Shown here: positions 1 through 7,760 of the stretch, piece after piece
Layout: every line of letters starts with the position of its first letter
How positions within the stretch are numbered: the stretch's first letter is position 1
DNA from: Pseudomonadota bacterium
GTDB taxonomy: Bacteria; Pseudomonadota; Alphaproteobacteria; Rhizobiales; Beijerinckiaceae
Direction: 5' to 3'
Length of the DNA stretch: 13,393 nt
NCBI GenBank assembly: GCA_023423995.1
Contig: JAFAEL010000041.1
Coordinates: 1-13,393, forward strand
Notes under the pieces: generated by a model
Databases searched by the model: none
What the model was told of the DNA's origin: nothing
Seen by the model: the letters and a program-made list of their open reading frames with translations, nothing else
Program-made: the position numbers and the translations under genes

Positions 1-179
1 CCGCCGGAGCCCGCGCTCCATATCGGGGCCGCAATCCCTAGCTTGGCGGAACCGGAGGTTCAGGGCGAGGGCTGAAACGTCCGAATATCCCCAATTGGTT
101 CGTTGCGGCCCGTCATGCCCTATGACGCTCGGCTTCCTCACCCGCAGAGCGGTGGAGGGGGCGCGGGGGCGTGGGAAGG

Positions 180-236
180 GTGCCCCCTCAGTCGTCCGCT
201 GCGCGGCCGCGACAGCTCCCCCGCAGGCGGGGGAGG
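180..236. repeat. REP-like palindromic intergenic repeat, possible prfC terminator
   Basis: Two adjacent palindromic elements are visible. The first, at 191-212, is an imperfect GTCG...CGAC hairpin enclosing a GCGGCCGC core. The second, at 216-235, is CTCCCCCG-CAGG-CGGGGGAG, an 8-bp G/C stem with a 4-base loop. This paired arrangement resembles the dispersed intergenic palindromes common in high-G+C alphaproteobacterial genomes. It starts 8 bp beyond the prfC stop codon, so the second hairpin may also end or stabilise the prfC transcript, although no T-run follows it. No second copy exists in this window, so 'repeat' rests on resemblance only. The remaining sequence at 1-179 shows no gene that I can support. 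Confidence 0.5.
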
Positions 237-243
237 ATCCCCC

Positions 244-1839
<1,596 letters not shown>

Positions 1840-1911
1840 GGGCTCTGGCGTGGCGGCGTGGGTTCGGCGGGACAGCGGCGATCTGTCCACAGGCTATGGT
1901 GCGGGGACGCT

Positions 1912-1939
1912 TTGTGCAGTGCAGCTCTCTACCCATATT
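1912..1939 (+). promoter_or_regulatory. Possible sigma70-type promoter of the small-ORF transcript
   Basis: TTGTGC (1912-1917) and CATATT (1934-1939) are separated by 16 bp. They match the -35 and -10 consensus at about half and two thirds of positions. The -10-like element lies in the most A/T-rich stretch of this intergenic region. A start near 1946 would give a short leader before the extended Shine-Dalgarno at 1960. The assignment is by eye and tentative. Confidence 0.35.
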
Positions 1940-1959
1940 GGTGATCCCTGCAACGTACT

Positions 1960-1973
1960 GAAAGGAGGTGATC
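1960..1973 (+). promoter_or_regulatory. Extended Shine-Dalgarno, 14-base match to the 16S anti-SD tail
   Basis: GAAAGGAGGTGATC is the exact complement of the conserved 3' end of bacterial 16S rRNA (GATCACCTCCTTTC). Most genes use four to six bases of this complementarity; here it is 14 without a break. The GGAGG core (1964-1968) lies 7 bases before the GTG at 1976, which is an optimal spacing and fixes the start of the 24-codon ORF. The strength suggests very efficient initiation, or ribosome capture for regulation. Confidence 0.85.
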
Positions 1974-1975
1974 GA

Positions 1976-2050
1976 GTGTCTCATCGTTATGTGGTGCGGT
2001 CACTGATCGCCGTGACCCTGACCTCCGCCTCCTTCGAGGCGCGGGGCTGA
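1976..2050 (+). CDS. 24-residue small protein or leader peptide, unknown function
   Basis: The ORF reads GTG to TGA and encodes 24 residues: MSHRYVVRSLIAVTL followed by TSASFEARG. The N-terminal part is basic, with a short hydrophobic stretch (SLIAVTL), and the C-terminus is FEARG. The start is set by the exceptional Shine-Dalgarno at 1960-1973. The ORF is preceded by a possible promoter and followed 63 bp later by a strong terminator hairpin, so it appears to be its own transcription unit rather than an attenuator leader for the cyclase gene downstream. I do not recognise the family with certainty. It could be a functional small protein, a regulatory peptide whose translation controls RNA folding, or the coding part of a dual-function sRNA. 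Its coding status rests on the ribosome binding site and context, not on a domain. Confidence 0.6.
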   Translation: MSHRYVVRSLIAVTLTSASFEARG

Positions 2051-2084
2051 AGGGTTTCCGGCCGCGCTGAGAAGCGCCGCCTCC
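2022..2084 (+). promoter_or_regulatory. CCTCC motifs and small hairpins in the small-ORF transcript
   Basis: CCTCC occurs at 2022-2026, 2028-2032 (as CCTCCTT to 2034) and 2080-2084. CCTCCTT can pair with AAGGAGG (1962-1968) of the upstream Shine-Dalgarno. Competing local hairpins are CGCCTC-CTTC-GAGGCG (2026-2041) and GCGCT-GAGA-AGCGC (2064-2077, a GNRA-type loop). The first competes directly for the same bases as the long-range pairing. The arrangement recalls Rhizobiales and Rhodobacterales sRNAs with CCUCCUCCC-type anti-SD motifs, but no family membership is claimed. Confidence 0.35.
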
Positions 2085-2113
2085 ACGTGTTGATCTGACC
2101 GTGCAAGACGATG

Positions 2114-2141
2114 GAAGGGCCGCCCGCAGGGGCGGCCCTTC
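2114..2141 (+). terminator. Strong terminator-like hairpin after the small ORF
   Basis: The arms GAAGGGCCGCCC (2114-2125) and GGGCGGCCCTTC (2130-2141) form a perfect 12-bp stem with a GCAG loop, followed by GCATTTCC with a short T-run. It lies 63 bp after the small-ORF stop and 167 bp before the cyclase start, so it probably separates the two transcripts. Because the stem is symmetrical it could also work in the other direction, but no minus-strand gene ends here. Confidence 0.7.
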
Positions 2142-2195
2142 GCATTTCCGGAGCGGCAACATCCGGACACGGGCCGACGTCGGGCTCGTTGGTGA

Positions 2196-2225
2196 TTGAC
2201 TCGCCCCCGGGGCCGGGGCGAACTT
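2196..2225 (+). promoter_or_regulatory. Weak candidate promoter upstream of the cyclase gene
   Basis: TTGACT (2196-2201) is a good -35 element. The best -10 candidate at an 18-bp spacing is GAACTT (2220-2225), which is poor. The spacer contains a CGCCCC...GGGGCG inverted repeat (2202-2220) that could be an operator or chance G/C symmetry. The rest of 2142-2308 shows no other feature that I can support. Confidence 0.22.
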
Positions 2226-2308
2226 CTGCGGTGCAGCGTCCCGGGGTGCGCTTCCTGCCGAAGCGAGAGCCGGCAGGGCGCCGCGCGGCGAACCGAGAGG
2301 CCGGCCCG

Positions 2309-4186
2309 ATGGATCTATCGGCTGGTGGGCGCAGACGCGTCGCCATCATGGCGGCGGATGTGGTCGGCTATTCGCGCCTCATGGCAGAGGACGAGGACGA
2401 CGTCTTCTCCCGCCTGATGAGCCTCCGGGACAACGTCATCGAGCCGATCGTCGGCGAACACCACGGCCTCGTGTTCAAGCATACCGGCGACGGCTTCCTG
2501 GCCGCGTTCGAGACGGCTGCGGAGGCGTTCCGCTGCGCGCTCGCGCTTCAGCCCAGGATCATCGAGCGGGAGGCGCGCTTCCCGGCGGACCGCCGCATCC
2601 TGTTCAGGGCCTCGCTGAACGTCTGCGACGCCATCATCCAGGGCGGCGACCTCTTCGGGGACGGCATCAACGTCGCGGCCCGGCTGCAGGCTTACGCCGA
2701 GCCTGGCGACCTCGTGATGACCGCCGTCTTTGCGGACGAAGTCGGTCCGGCGCTTCGCGACCGCGAGACCTTCGATCTCGGCGAGCTGCACCTGAAGAAC
2801 ATCTCCCGCCCGGTCAGGGCAGTGGGCATGAGGGTCGGGGGCGGCCGGCGATTGCTTTCGCTCGCTCCCGTCTCTCCGGCGCCCGAGAAGCCTTCCATCG
2901 CCGTCCTGCCCTTTCGGCAACGGAGCCCGGGCCCCGACACCGCCGTCGTGGCGGACGGGATCGTCGAGGAGATCGTCCGGGCGCTTGCCGCCAGGGATGA
3001 GCTCTTCGTGATCTCGCGGACCTCGACCCTCCGCTACGCCGACAAGGTCATCGACCCGCGCAGCATCGGGCAGGACCTCGCGGTGCGCTATGTCCTGCAT
3101 GGGAGCGTGCAGCATTCGGGAGACACGGTCCGGATCGGCACGGAGCTGAGCGAGACGGAGCAGGGCCGCGTCATCCGGGCCGATCGCTACGACGGCCCGG
3201 TCTCGGACATCTTCGAGCTGCAGGCGCGAATTGCGGTCGACGTTGCGAAGACCATCGCGCCGCACGTGCTCGAGTGGGAAGTCCGGCGCGCGATGCGCAA
3301 GCATCCGGACAGCATGACGGCCTACGATCTCGTGGTTCAGGCGCTGCCGCATCTTTTTCGGCTCAGCTACGAGTCGCATTCCGTGGCGCGCGGGCTGCTC
3401 CAGCAGGCGATGGTGCTCGATCCGAACTACGCCCCGGCCTACACCTACACGGCCTACTGGCACATCTTCCGCGTGGGGGAGGGCTGGTCGCGAGATCCGG
3501 ATGCGGATTCGGCGGAGGCCGCCCGGATCGCCCAGGAGGCGATCGTACGGGACCCGAACGACGCCCTGGCGCTCGCCATCTGCGGCCACGTCCGGTCTTT
3601 CCTCCTGCACGACTTCGAGGCCGCGAACGCGATCCTGGAGCGGGCGATCGAGGTCGGGCCGAACTGCGCGCTCGCCTGGTCGATGAGCAGCGTGACTCTC
3701 GGCTACCTCGGCGATAGCGCCGGCGCGGTCGAGCGGGCCGAGCATGGGGTGCGGCTGTCGCCGGCGGACGCGCACACGTTCTGGAGCCAGGGCGTGCTCG
3801 CCCAGGCCTATTACCTGAACGACGATTTCGCGGCGGCGACCGCCTGGGCACGGCGGACGGCTGCCCGCAATCCGGCGGTGATGTTCAACCTCAGGGTGCT
3901 CGCCGCCAGCCTCGTGGCGCAGGGGCGGCTGCAGGATGCGCGCAGGGTGGGGCAGGAAATCCTCGCGCTCAGCCCCGGTTTTTCTCTCGAGCGCTATGCG
4001 AAGAGCTGCCCCTTCACGGGGGCCACGCTCGCACGCTGGCTCGATCGGCTCGCGGCGGCCGGCCTTGCCGAACCGCCGCAGCCGCGGCCCCGGTCATCCG
4101 AAGCAGCCCTGGGGGGAAGTGATGACGGCAAACACGGCCAATACGGCGAACACCGCGAACACGGCCAATACGGCGAACGTGGGTAA
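2309..4186 (+). CDS. Class III adenylate cyclase with TolB-like and TPR regions
   Basis: The 625-residue protein probably makes cAMP from ATP. The catalytic domain is residues 8-175, and all six canonical class III positions can be placed: metal-binding D17 (AADVVGYS) and D61 (HTGDGF), purine-selecting K57 and D114, and transition-state N121 and R125 (NVAAR). Residues 195-315 (PSIAVLPF, ADGIVEEIV, YVLHGSV) match the TolB-like region found in many Rhizobiales cyclases. Residues 365-560 contain TPR-type helical repeats (e.g. AIEVGPNCALAW). No signal peptide or membrane segment is visible, so it is likely a soluble sensor-cyclase. The start is the ATG preceded by GAGAGG (2295-2300); the open frame to 2111 is unused upstream sequence. 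The C-terminus (GKH-GQY-GEH-REH-GQY-GER) is encoded by a tandem repeat shared with the next gene, overlapping it by 65 bp. The family is secure; the inducing signal is unknown. Confidence 0.92.
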   Translation: MDLSAGGRRRVAIMAADVVGYSRLMAEDEDDVFSRLMSLRDNVIEPIVGEHHGLVFKHTGDGFLAAFETAAEAFRCALALQPRIIEREARFPADRRILFRASLNVCDAIIQGGDLFGDGINVAARLQAYAEPGDLVMTAVFADEVGPALRDRETFDLGELHLKNISRPVRAVGMRVGGGRRLLSLAPVSPAPEKPSIAVLPFRQRSPGPDTAVVADGIVEEIVRALAARDELFVISRTSTLRYADKVIDPRSIGQDLAVRYVLHGSVQHSGDTVRIGTELSETEQGRVIRADRYDGPVSDIFELQARIAVDVAKTIAPHVLEWEVRRAMRKHPDSMTAYDLVVQALPHLFRLSYESHSVARGLLQQAMVLDPNYAPAYTYTAYWHIFRVGEGWSRDPDADSAEAARIAQEAIVRDPNDALALAICGHVRSFLLHDFEAANAILERAIEVGPNCALAWSMSSVTLGYLGDSAGAVERAEHGVRLSPADAHTFWSQGVLAQAYYLNDDFAAATAWARRTAARNPAVMFNLRVLAASLVAQGRLQDARRVGQEILALSPGFSLERYAKSCPFTGATLARWLDRLAAAGLAEPPQPRPRSSEAALGGSDDGKHGQYGEHREHGQYGERG

Positions 4187-4967
4187 TGCCGGCAACGGCA
4201 TCGATCCCGGCAGCGGATGGTGCTTCGCGGATCGCGCCAGTTTCCCCTTTGTCGACGATCCGCTGGTCAACCGCGATCCGCCATACGCTGCCACCACGGG
4301 CTATGCGGACCGGTACTGGAGCCCGATCTGGTTCGCCTGGCGGCTGCTCGGCGAGTTCGTCGGGTCTAATTGGCAGACGATCCAGCTCCGGGCGCCGATC
4401 GACCACCAATACGAAATTCCCCGGCTACAAAGGCTCGCCCGGTTCGAGCGCGCCGATGCGGCGGATGAGATCGTGGCGCAGAAGGACGAGTTCGTCAGCT
4501 ACTTCATGGGCCTGCTCGGGGCGACGCCCGGATCGCACCCGCAGACCTACCGCCTGATGCATTTCGCCAACCTCGTCGGCGCCTTCATGTCCATGCATTT
4601 CAAGGCGCAGCACTCGCGCCGGCGCCCCTCGCACATCGCGCCGAGCCTCTTTCCGCCTGTCCAGGTGCCGGGCCACCCTGCCTATCCGAGCGGGCACGCG
4701 GCGCAGGCCCATCTCATCAGGCGCTGTACGCTGAGCATATTGCCTCCTGCCGCGACGCCGATCGTTCGGGATAATCTCAAGGCGCTCGCCAAGCGCATCG
4801 CCCGCAATCGCGAGATCGCTGGGCTCCATTTCAACGACGACAGCCATGGCGGGCAGGAACTCGCCAATACGATCTCCCAGTTTCTCGACGCTGACCTGGC
4901 CGTGAACCCGCCGACGCGGCCGGCCTATGCGGCCCTGTTCAAGGCTGCGCAGGCGGAATGGGCTTAA
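4122..4967 (+). CDS. PAP2 / vanadium-haloperoxidase-type enzyme with TAN-repeat N-terminus
   Basis: The 281-residue soluble protein carries the three-part active site shared by type-2 phosphatidic acid phosphatases and vanadium haloperoxidases. These are KX6RP (K161 to R168-P169), PSGH (residues 189-192, with H192) and RX5HX3D (R230, H236, D240). The last motif has N229 where the consensus has serine. Such sites hold phosphate or vanadate, so either phosphatase or haloperoxidase chemistry is possible and sequence alone does not decide. No membrane segments or signal peptide are seen. Residues 2-19 are six perfect Thr-Ala-Asn triplets, decaying into VGN and AGN; this tail is probably disordered. 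The ATG lies directly after a GGGGGGAAG purine run and inside the end of the cyclase gene, implying translational coupling. The next gene starts 15 bp after its stop. Confidence 0.85.
   Translation: MTANTANTANTANTANTANVGNAGNGIDPGSGWCFADRASFPFVDDPLVNRDPPYAATTGYADRYWSPIWFAWRLLGEFVGSNWQTIQLRAPIDHQYEIPRLQRLARFERADAADEIVAQKDEFVSYFMGLLGATPGSHPQTYRLMHFANLVGAFMSMHFKAQHSRRRPSHIAPSLFPPVQVPGHPAYPSGHAAQAHLIRRCTLSILPPAATPIVRDNLKALAKRIARNREIAGLHFNDDSHGGQELANTISQFLDADLAVNPPTRPAYAALFKAAQAEWA
4125..4178 (+). repeat. Six-unit 9-bp tandem repeat coding in two frames
   Basis: Six 9-bp units of the form ACGGC(C/G/A)AA(C/T) fill 54 bp. A 21-bp segment is repeated exactly at 4131-4151 and 4158-4178, a 27-bp period. 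In the haloperoxidase-like frame each unit reads Thr-Ala-Asn. In the cyclase frame the same DNA reads Gly/Arg-(Lys/Gln/Glu)-(His/Tyr/Arg). Because units are multiples of three, gain or loss of units would lengthen or shorten both proteins without breaking either frame. Confidence 0.9.
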
Positions 4968-4982
4968 TCCGGAGGATGAGAC

Positions 4983-6020
4983 ATGGCTCTTTCCGGCGGC
5001 CAGCATGCAAGGCTCTCCCCGCTGCCGCGCCGGGTGGCGGACCGGCTCGAGAAGCATCTGCGCGTCAGTTCCCCGCCGCTAGGCTACGACCCACGCGACC
5101 GGCCGGATTCGGAGCTGGCATCCTTCGCGCTCCCACCCCGCCCGGACCGGAGCACGGCCCCGGAGGCATACCGCAACTGGTATCGGGCCATGTCGCCGCC
5201 GCTCGTCTTCCCGCCCAGGCCGAAGGTCCTGGCCGACATGTTCGCGGTGCTGCCGACCTCCGTCCGCGGCGCCCGGTTCGCGAATTTCCGATCGATCGCC
5301 GAATCGAGCCGCAATTGGTCCGGGGGCTATGTCCGGCCCAAGGATCGCAGCCCCGTTGGACTCGTCCAGGGCAACTGGCACGTCCCGAGCACGAGCGCGC
5401 CGGGCGCCGGAGCCGAATATGCGGTGTCGAGCTGGGTCGGGCTCGACGGGAATGACCCTGCCTCCATCTCGATGCCGCAGGTCGGGGTGCAGGCCGCCCA
5501 TGTCGAGAACCCGAGCGAGGAATGGTTGCTGGCCTGGTGGCAATGGTGGGTGAAGCCGGCGCCGGATGCACTGCAGATCGCGATCCTCACCCTGCCGATC
5601 ACGACTGGGGACGAGATCTACGCCCAGGTCCAGGCGGTCGGGCCCACGGAGGCGAGCTTCTTCATCAAGAACATGGCGCAAGGCGTGGCGTTCTCAGGGA
5701 TCTATTCGCCGCCAATCACGAACCAGACAGGCCCGACGCCTCTCCGCCTCGATATCGAGGGACGCACGGCCGAGTGGATCGTCGAGCGACCGGTCGTGCC
5801 GGGGCACGATCTCTGGCTGCCCGATTTCGGAACGCTCCTCTTCACCGATTGCAACGCCGCGGTCGCGAGCGGTGCGGGCGGCATCCTCACCGACCTGCCG
5901 CTCGACTGCTCGCGGCTGATCGCGCTGCATGAATGGGACGATCCTCGCGTAAGGGGCCGGCTTGCTTCCAAACCCGGCCGCGAGACCTCGACGGCTTTCC
6001 GCCTGACCTACGTCGCATGA
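4983..6020 (+). CDS. Glutamic peptidase, G1 (eqolisin) family
   Basis: The 345-residue protein is a probable acid endopeptidase of the glutamic class. A non-family N-terminal region of about 105 residues, possibly a propeptide, precedes the eqolisin core: NWSGGYV (111-117), GNWHVPS (130-136), SSWVGLDG (149-156), MPQVGVQ (164-170), WWQWW (185-189), AEWIVE (263-268) and LPDFGTLLFTDC. By alignment with scytalidoglutamic peptidase, whose dyad is Gln53/Glu136 in ILQTG and AEFIIE, the dyad here is Q166 and E268; both are present. Eqolisins were first known as secreted fungal enzymes, and bacterial members exist. This one shows no classical signal peptide, so export is uncertain. GGAGG (4971-4975) sits 7 bases before the ATG, an excellent ribosome binding site, and the gene follows its upstream neighbour by 15 bp. 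Confidence 0.88.
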   Translation: MALSGGQHARLSPLPRRVADRLEKHLRVSSPPLGYDPRDRPDSELASFALPPRPDRSTAPEAYRNWYRAMSPPLVFPPRPKVLADMFAVLPTSVRGARFANFRSIAESSRNWSGGYVRPKDRSPVGLVQGNWHVPSTSAPGAGAEYAVSSWVGLDGNDPASISMPQVGVQAAHVENPSEEWLLAWWQWWVKPAPDALQIAILTLPITTGDEIYAQVQAVGPTEASFFIKNMAQGVAFSGIYSPPITNQTGPTPLRLDIEGRTAEWIVERPVVPGHDLWLPDFGTLLFTDCNAAVASGAGGILTDLPLDCSRLIALHEWDDPRVRGRLASKPGRETSTAFRLTYVA

Positions 6021-6135
6021 GGTCCCGTGCAGGCGCGACATGGCTCGCGCCCGCCCGGGGCGGGGCATTGCGCGGATCGTTCCGCTAGGCTTGAGAGATC
6101 GCGCGCTTTGCGCGGAACGCTGGAGCCATCCCGGA

Positions 6136-7026
6136 ATGAGCAGCTCGCCCGAATACACGCCCCCGAAGGTCTGGGTCTGGAACAAGGCCAATGGCGGCCG
6201 CTTCGCGAACATCAACCGGCCGGTCGCCGGGCCGACGCACGAGAAGGATCTGCCGGTCGGCAAGCACCCGCTCCAGCTCTACTCGCTCGGCACGCCGAAC
6301 GGCGTGAAGGTCACGATCATGCTGGAGGAGCTGCTGGCGGCCGGCCACAAGGGCGCGGAATACGATGCCTGGCTCATCCGCATCGGCGATGGGGACCAGT
6401 TCTCGAGCGGCTTCGTCGACGTGAACCCGAATTCGAAGATCCCGGCGCTCCTCGACCGCAGCGGCGAGAAGCCGATCCGGGTCTTCGAGTCCGGCGCCAT
6501 CCTGGTTCATCTCGCCGAGAAGTTCGGCGCCTTCCTGCCGACGGAGGCGGCCGCCCGTGCCGAGACGCTGTCCTGGCTGTTCTGGCAGATGGGCAGCGCG
6601 CCGTTCCTCGGCGGCGGCTTCGGGCACTTCTACGCGTACGCACCCTTCAAGATCGAGTACGCGATCGACCGCTACGCCATGGAGGTGAAGCGCCAGCTCG
6701 ACGTCCTCGACCGCCGCCTCGCGGAGACGAAGTTCGTCGCGGGCGACGAGTACACGATCGCCGACATGGCGATCTGGCCCTGGTATGGCGGGCTGGCGAA
6801 GGGCTGGCAGTACGGCGCGGGCGAGTTCCTGCAGGTGCAGGACTACAAGAACGTGCAGCGCTGGGCGGAAGAGATCTTCCAGCGGCCCGCCGTGAAGCGG
6901 GGCCGCATGGTCAACCGCATCACGGGCGAGCCCTCCGAGCAGCTCCACGAGCGCCACGACGCCTCGGATTTCGACACGAAGACGCAGGATAAGATCGAAG
7001 CTCCCACGGCTGCTGCCGCGGGCTGA
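6136..7026 (+). CDS. yghU: Nu-class glutathione transferase / GSH disulfide-bond reductase, YghU type
   Basis: The 296-residue protein is closely similar along its whole length to E. coli YghU (288 residues). YghU is a cytosolic Nu-class GST that binds two glutathiones and acts as a disulfide-bond reductase and organic-hydroperoxide peroxidase. Shared blocks include FANINRPV-GPTHEK (residues 23-37), the glutathione-site region LYSLGTPNG (48-56), the long AEYDAWLIRIGDGDQFSSGF stretch, FGHFYAYAP, KFVAGDEYTIADMAIWPW and EQLHERHDASDF. The ATG at 6136 gives the family N-terminus; an upstream in-frame ATG at 6040 would add 32 unrelated residues. The Shine-Dalgarno is weak (GGAG about 9 bases upstream). 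It lies 115 bp after the peptidase gene, a gap with no clear promoter, so its transcription origin is unresolved. It is convergent with rnk. Confidence 0.96.
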   Translation: MSSSPEYTPPKVWVWNKANGGRFANINRPVAGPTHEKDLPVGKHPLQLYSLGTPNGVKVTIMLEELLAAGHKGAEYDAWLIRIGDGDQFSSGFVDVNPNSKIPALLDRSGEKPIRVFESGAILVHLAEKFGAFLPTEAAARAETLSWLFWQMGSAPFLGGGFGHFYAYAPFKIEYAIDRYAMEVKRQLDVLDRRLAETKFVAGDEYTIADMAIWPWYGGLAKGWQYGAGEFLQVQDYKNVQRWAEEIFQRPAVKRGRMVNRITGEPSEQLHERHDASDFDTKTQDKIEAPTAAAAG

Positions 7027-7043
7027 TCGAGCGTTCCGACAGC

Positions 7044-7067
7044 GCCGGGCGCGGCGACCTGCCCGGC
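7044..7067. terminator. Candidate hairpin between convergent yghU and rnk
   Basis: GCCGGGC (7044-7050) and GCCCGGC (7061-7067) form a 7-bp stem with a 10-base loop, 17 bp after the yghU stop and in the gap between convergent genes. No T-run follows in either direction, so it is at best a weak intrinsic terminator. The remaining gap to 7168 shows nothing else. Confidence 0.3.
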
Positions 7068-7168
7068 ATCCTCAGGCTCGGTGCAGGTCCCGCGCTCTCA
7101 CGTCCGCGCTGGCGAGGGCCCTCAAGGCTCGAAACGAGCTCGGGTGCGGGCGGCGCAGCCGCCCCGCC

Positions 7169-7630
7169 TCAGGCCGAAACCGCTTCCTTGGCGAGCGGGG
7201 AGGCGTCCGGGGCCTTGTCCTCGACCTCGATCACCGTCAGGTGCCGCATCTCTCCGGAGCGGGTCCTCCAGTCGATGCCGTCGCCGGCCTTGAGGCCGAT
7301 CAGGGCCGCGCCGACGGGGGTGAGAACCGAGATCTTGCCCTGCGCGATATCGGCTTCCGGCGGGTACACCAGCGTGACCTTGTGTTCCCGTCCCGTGGTT
7401 TCGTCCCGGTAGGTGAGGCGCGAGCCCATGGCCACATGGCCTTGCGCGCGCCGCCCCTTGGTCAGCACATGCGCCCGGTCGACCTCCCGCTGCAGGAACT
7501 CTGCGACTTCCGGCATCGTGTGTTCGGCCGAACGTACCATCCGCGACAAAGCCTCATGGTCCTCGGCCGTGAGCGTAATCCGGGGTTGGCGTGTCGAGCG
7601 GCGCGCCGTCGCCTGGCCTTGATTGGTCAT
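7169..7630 (-). CDS. rnk: Rnk-type nucleoside diphosphate kinase regulator, GreA/GreB C-terminal fold
   Basis: The 153-residue protein has a short helical N-terminal region (about 30-70: LTAEDHEALSRMV, VAEFLQREVDRA). The GreA/GreB-type C-terminal domain follows (about 80-140: VAMGSRLTYRD, VTLVYPPEADIAQGKISVLTPVGAALIGLKAGDGIDW). Rnk proteins bind RNA polymerase and were named for affecting nucleoside diphosphate kinase; they lack the long coiled coil of GreA, as here. The ATG at 7628-7630 has AGGAG (7637-7641) six bases upstream, which decides the start over an in-frame TTG at 7702. It appears to be its own unit: 285 bp separate it from the operon upstream on the same strand. Confidence 0.9.
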   Translation of the reverse strand: MTNQGQATARRSTRQPRITLTAEDHEALSRMVRSAEHTMPEVAEFLQREVDRAHVLTKGRRAQGHVAMGSRLTYRDETTGREHKVTLVYPPEADIAQGKISVLTPVGAALIGLKAGDGIDWRTRSGEMRHLTVIEVEDKAPDASPLAKEAVSA

Positions 7631-7760
7631 GTCCGTCTCCTGAAGGTCCTCCCCCGCCCCGATCTTCCTGTCGCGACGGGTGCCTTGGTTGCCTGCGCGC
7701 AAACTCGTCCGCTCCGCCTGGAGGGCGGCTGGGGGAAATCAAATTGTGTTGTGACGGTCG

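Noticed and set aside
1..75. Open frame 1 reaching a TGA at 73-75, possibly the tail of an upstream gene
   Set aside because: Only 24 codons, with no recognisable residues (ends EPEVQGEG); it cannot be separated from chance without the sequence to the left.
1960..1973. Fragment of a 16S rRNA gene or anti-SD region
   Set aside because: The sequence is the complement of the 16S tail in the sense orientation, and no other rRNA sequence is present; it reads as a ribosome binding site.
4125..4178. CRISPR-like array
   Set aside because: The units are contiguous 9-bp coding repeats without spacers.
2309..6020. Pycsar-like anti-phage system (cyclase plus effector)
   Set aside because: The cyclase has the common TolB-TPR architecture, not the Pycsar type, no transmembrane or TIR effector with a cyclic-nucleotide-binding domain is present, and there are no defence neighbours. 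Kept only as one open possibility for the unit.
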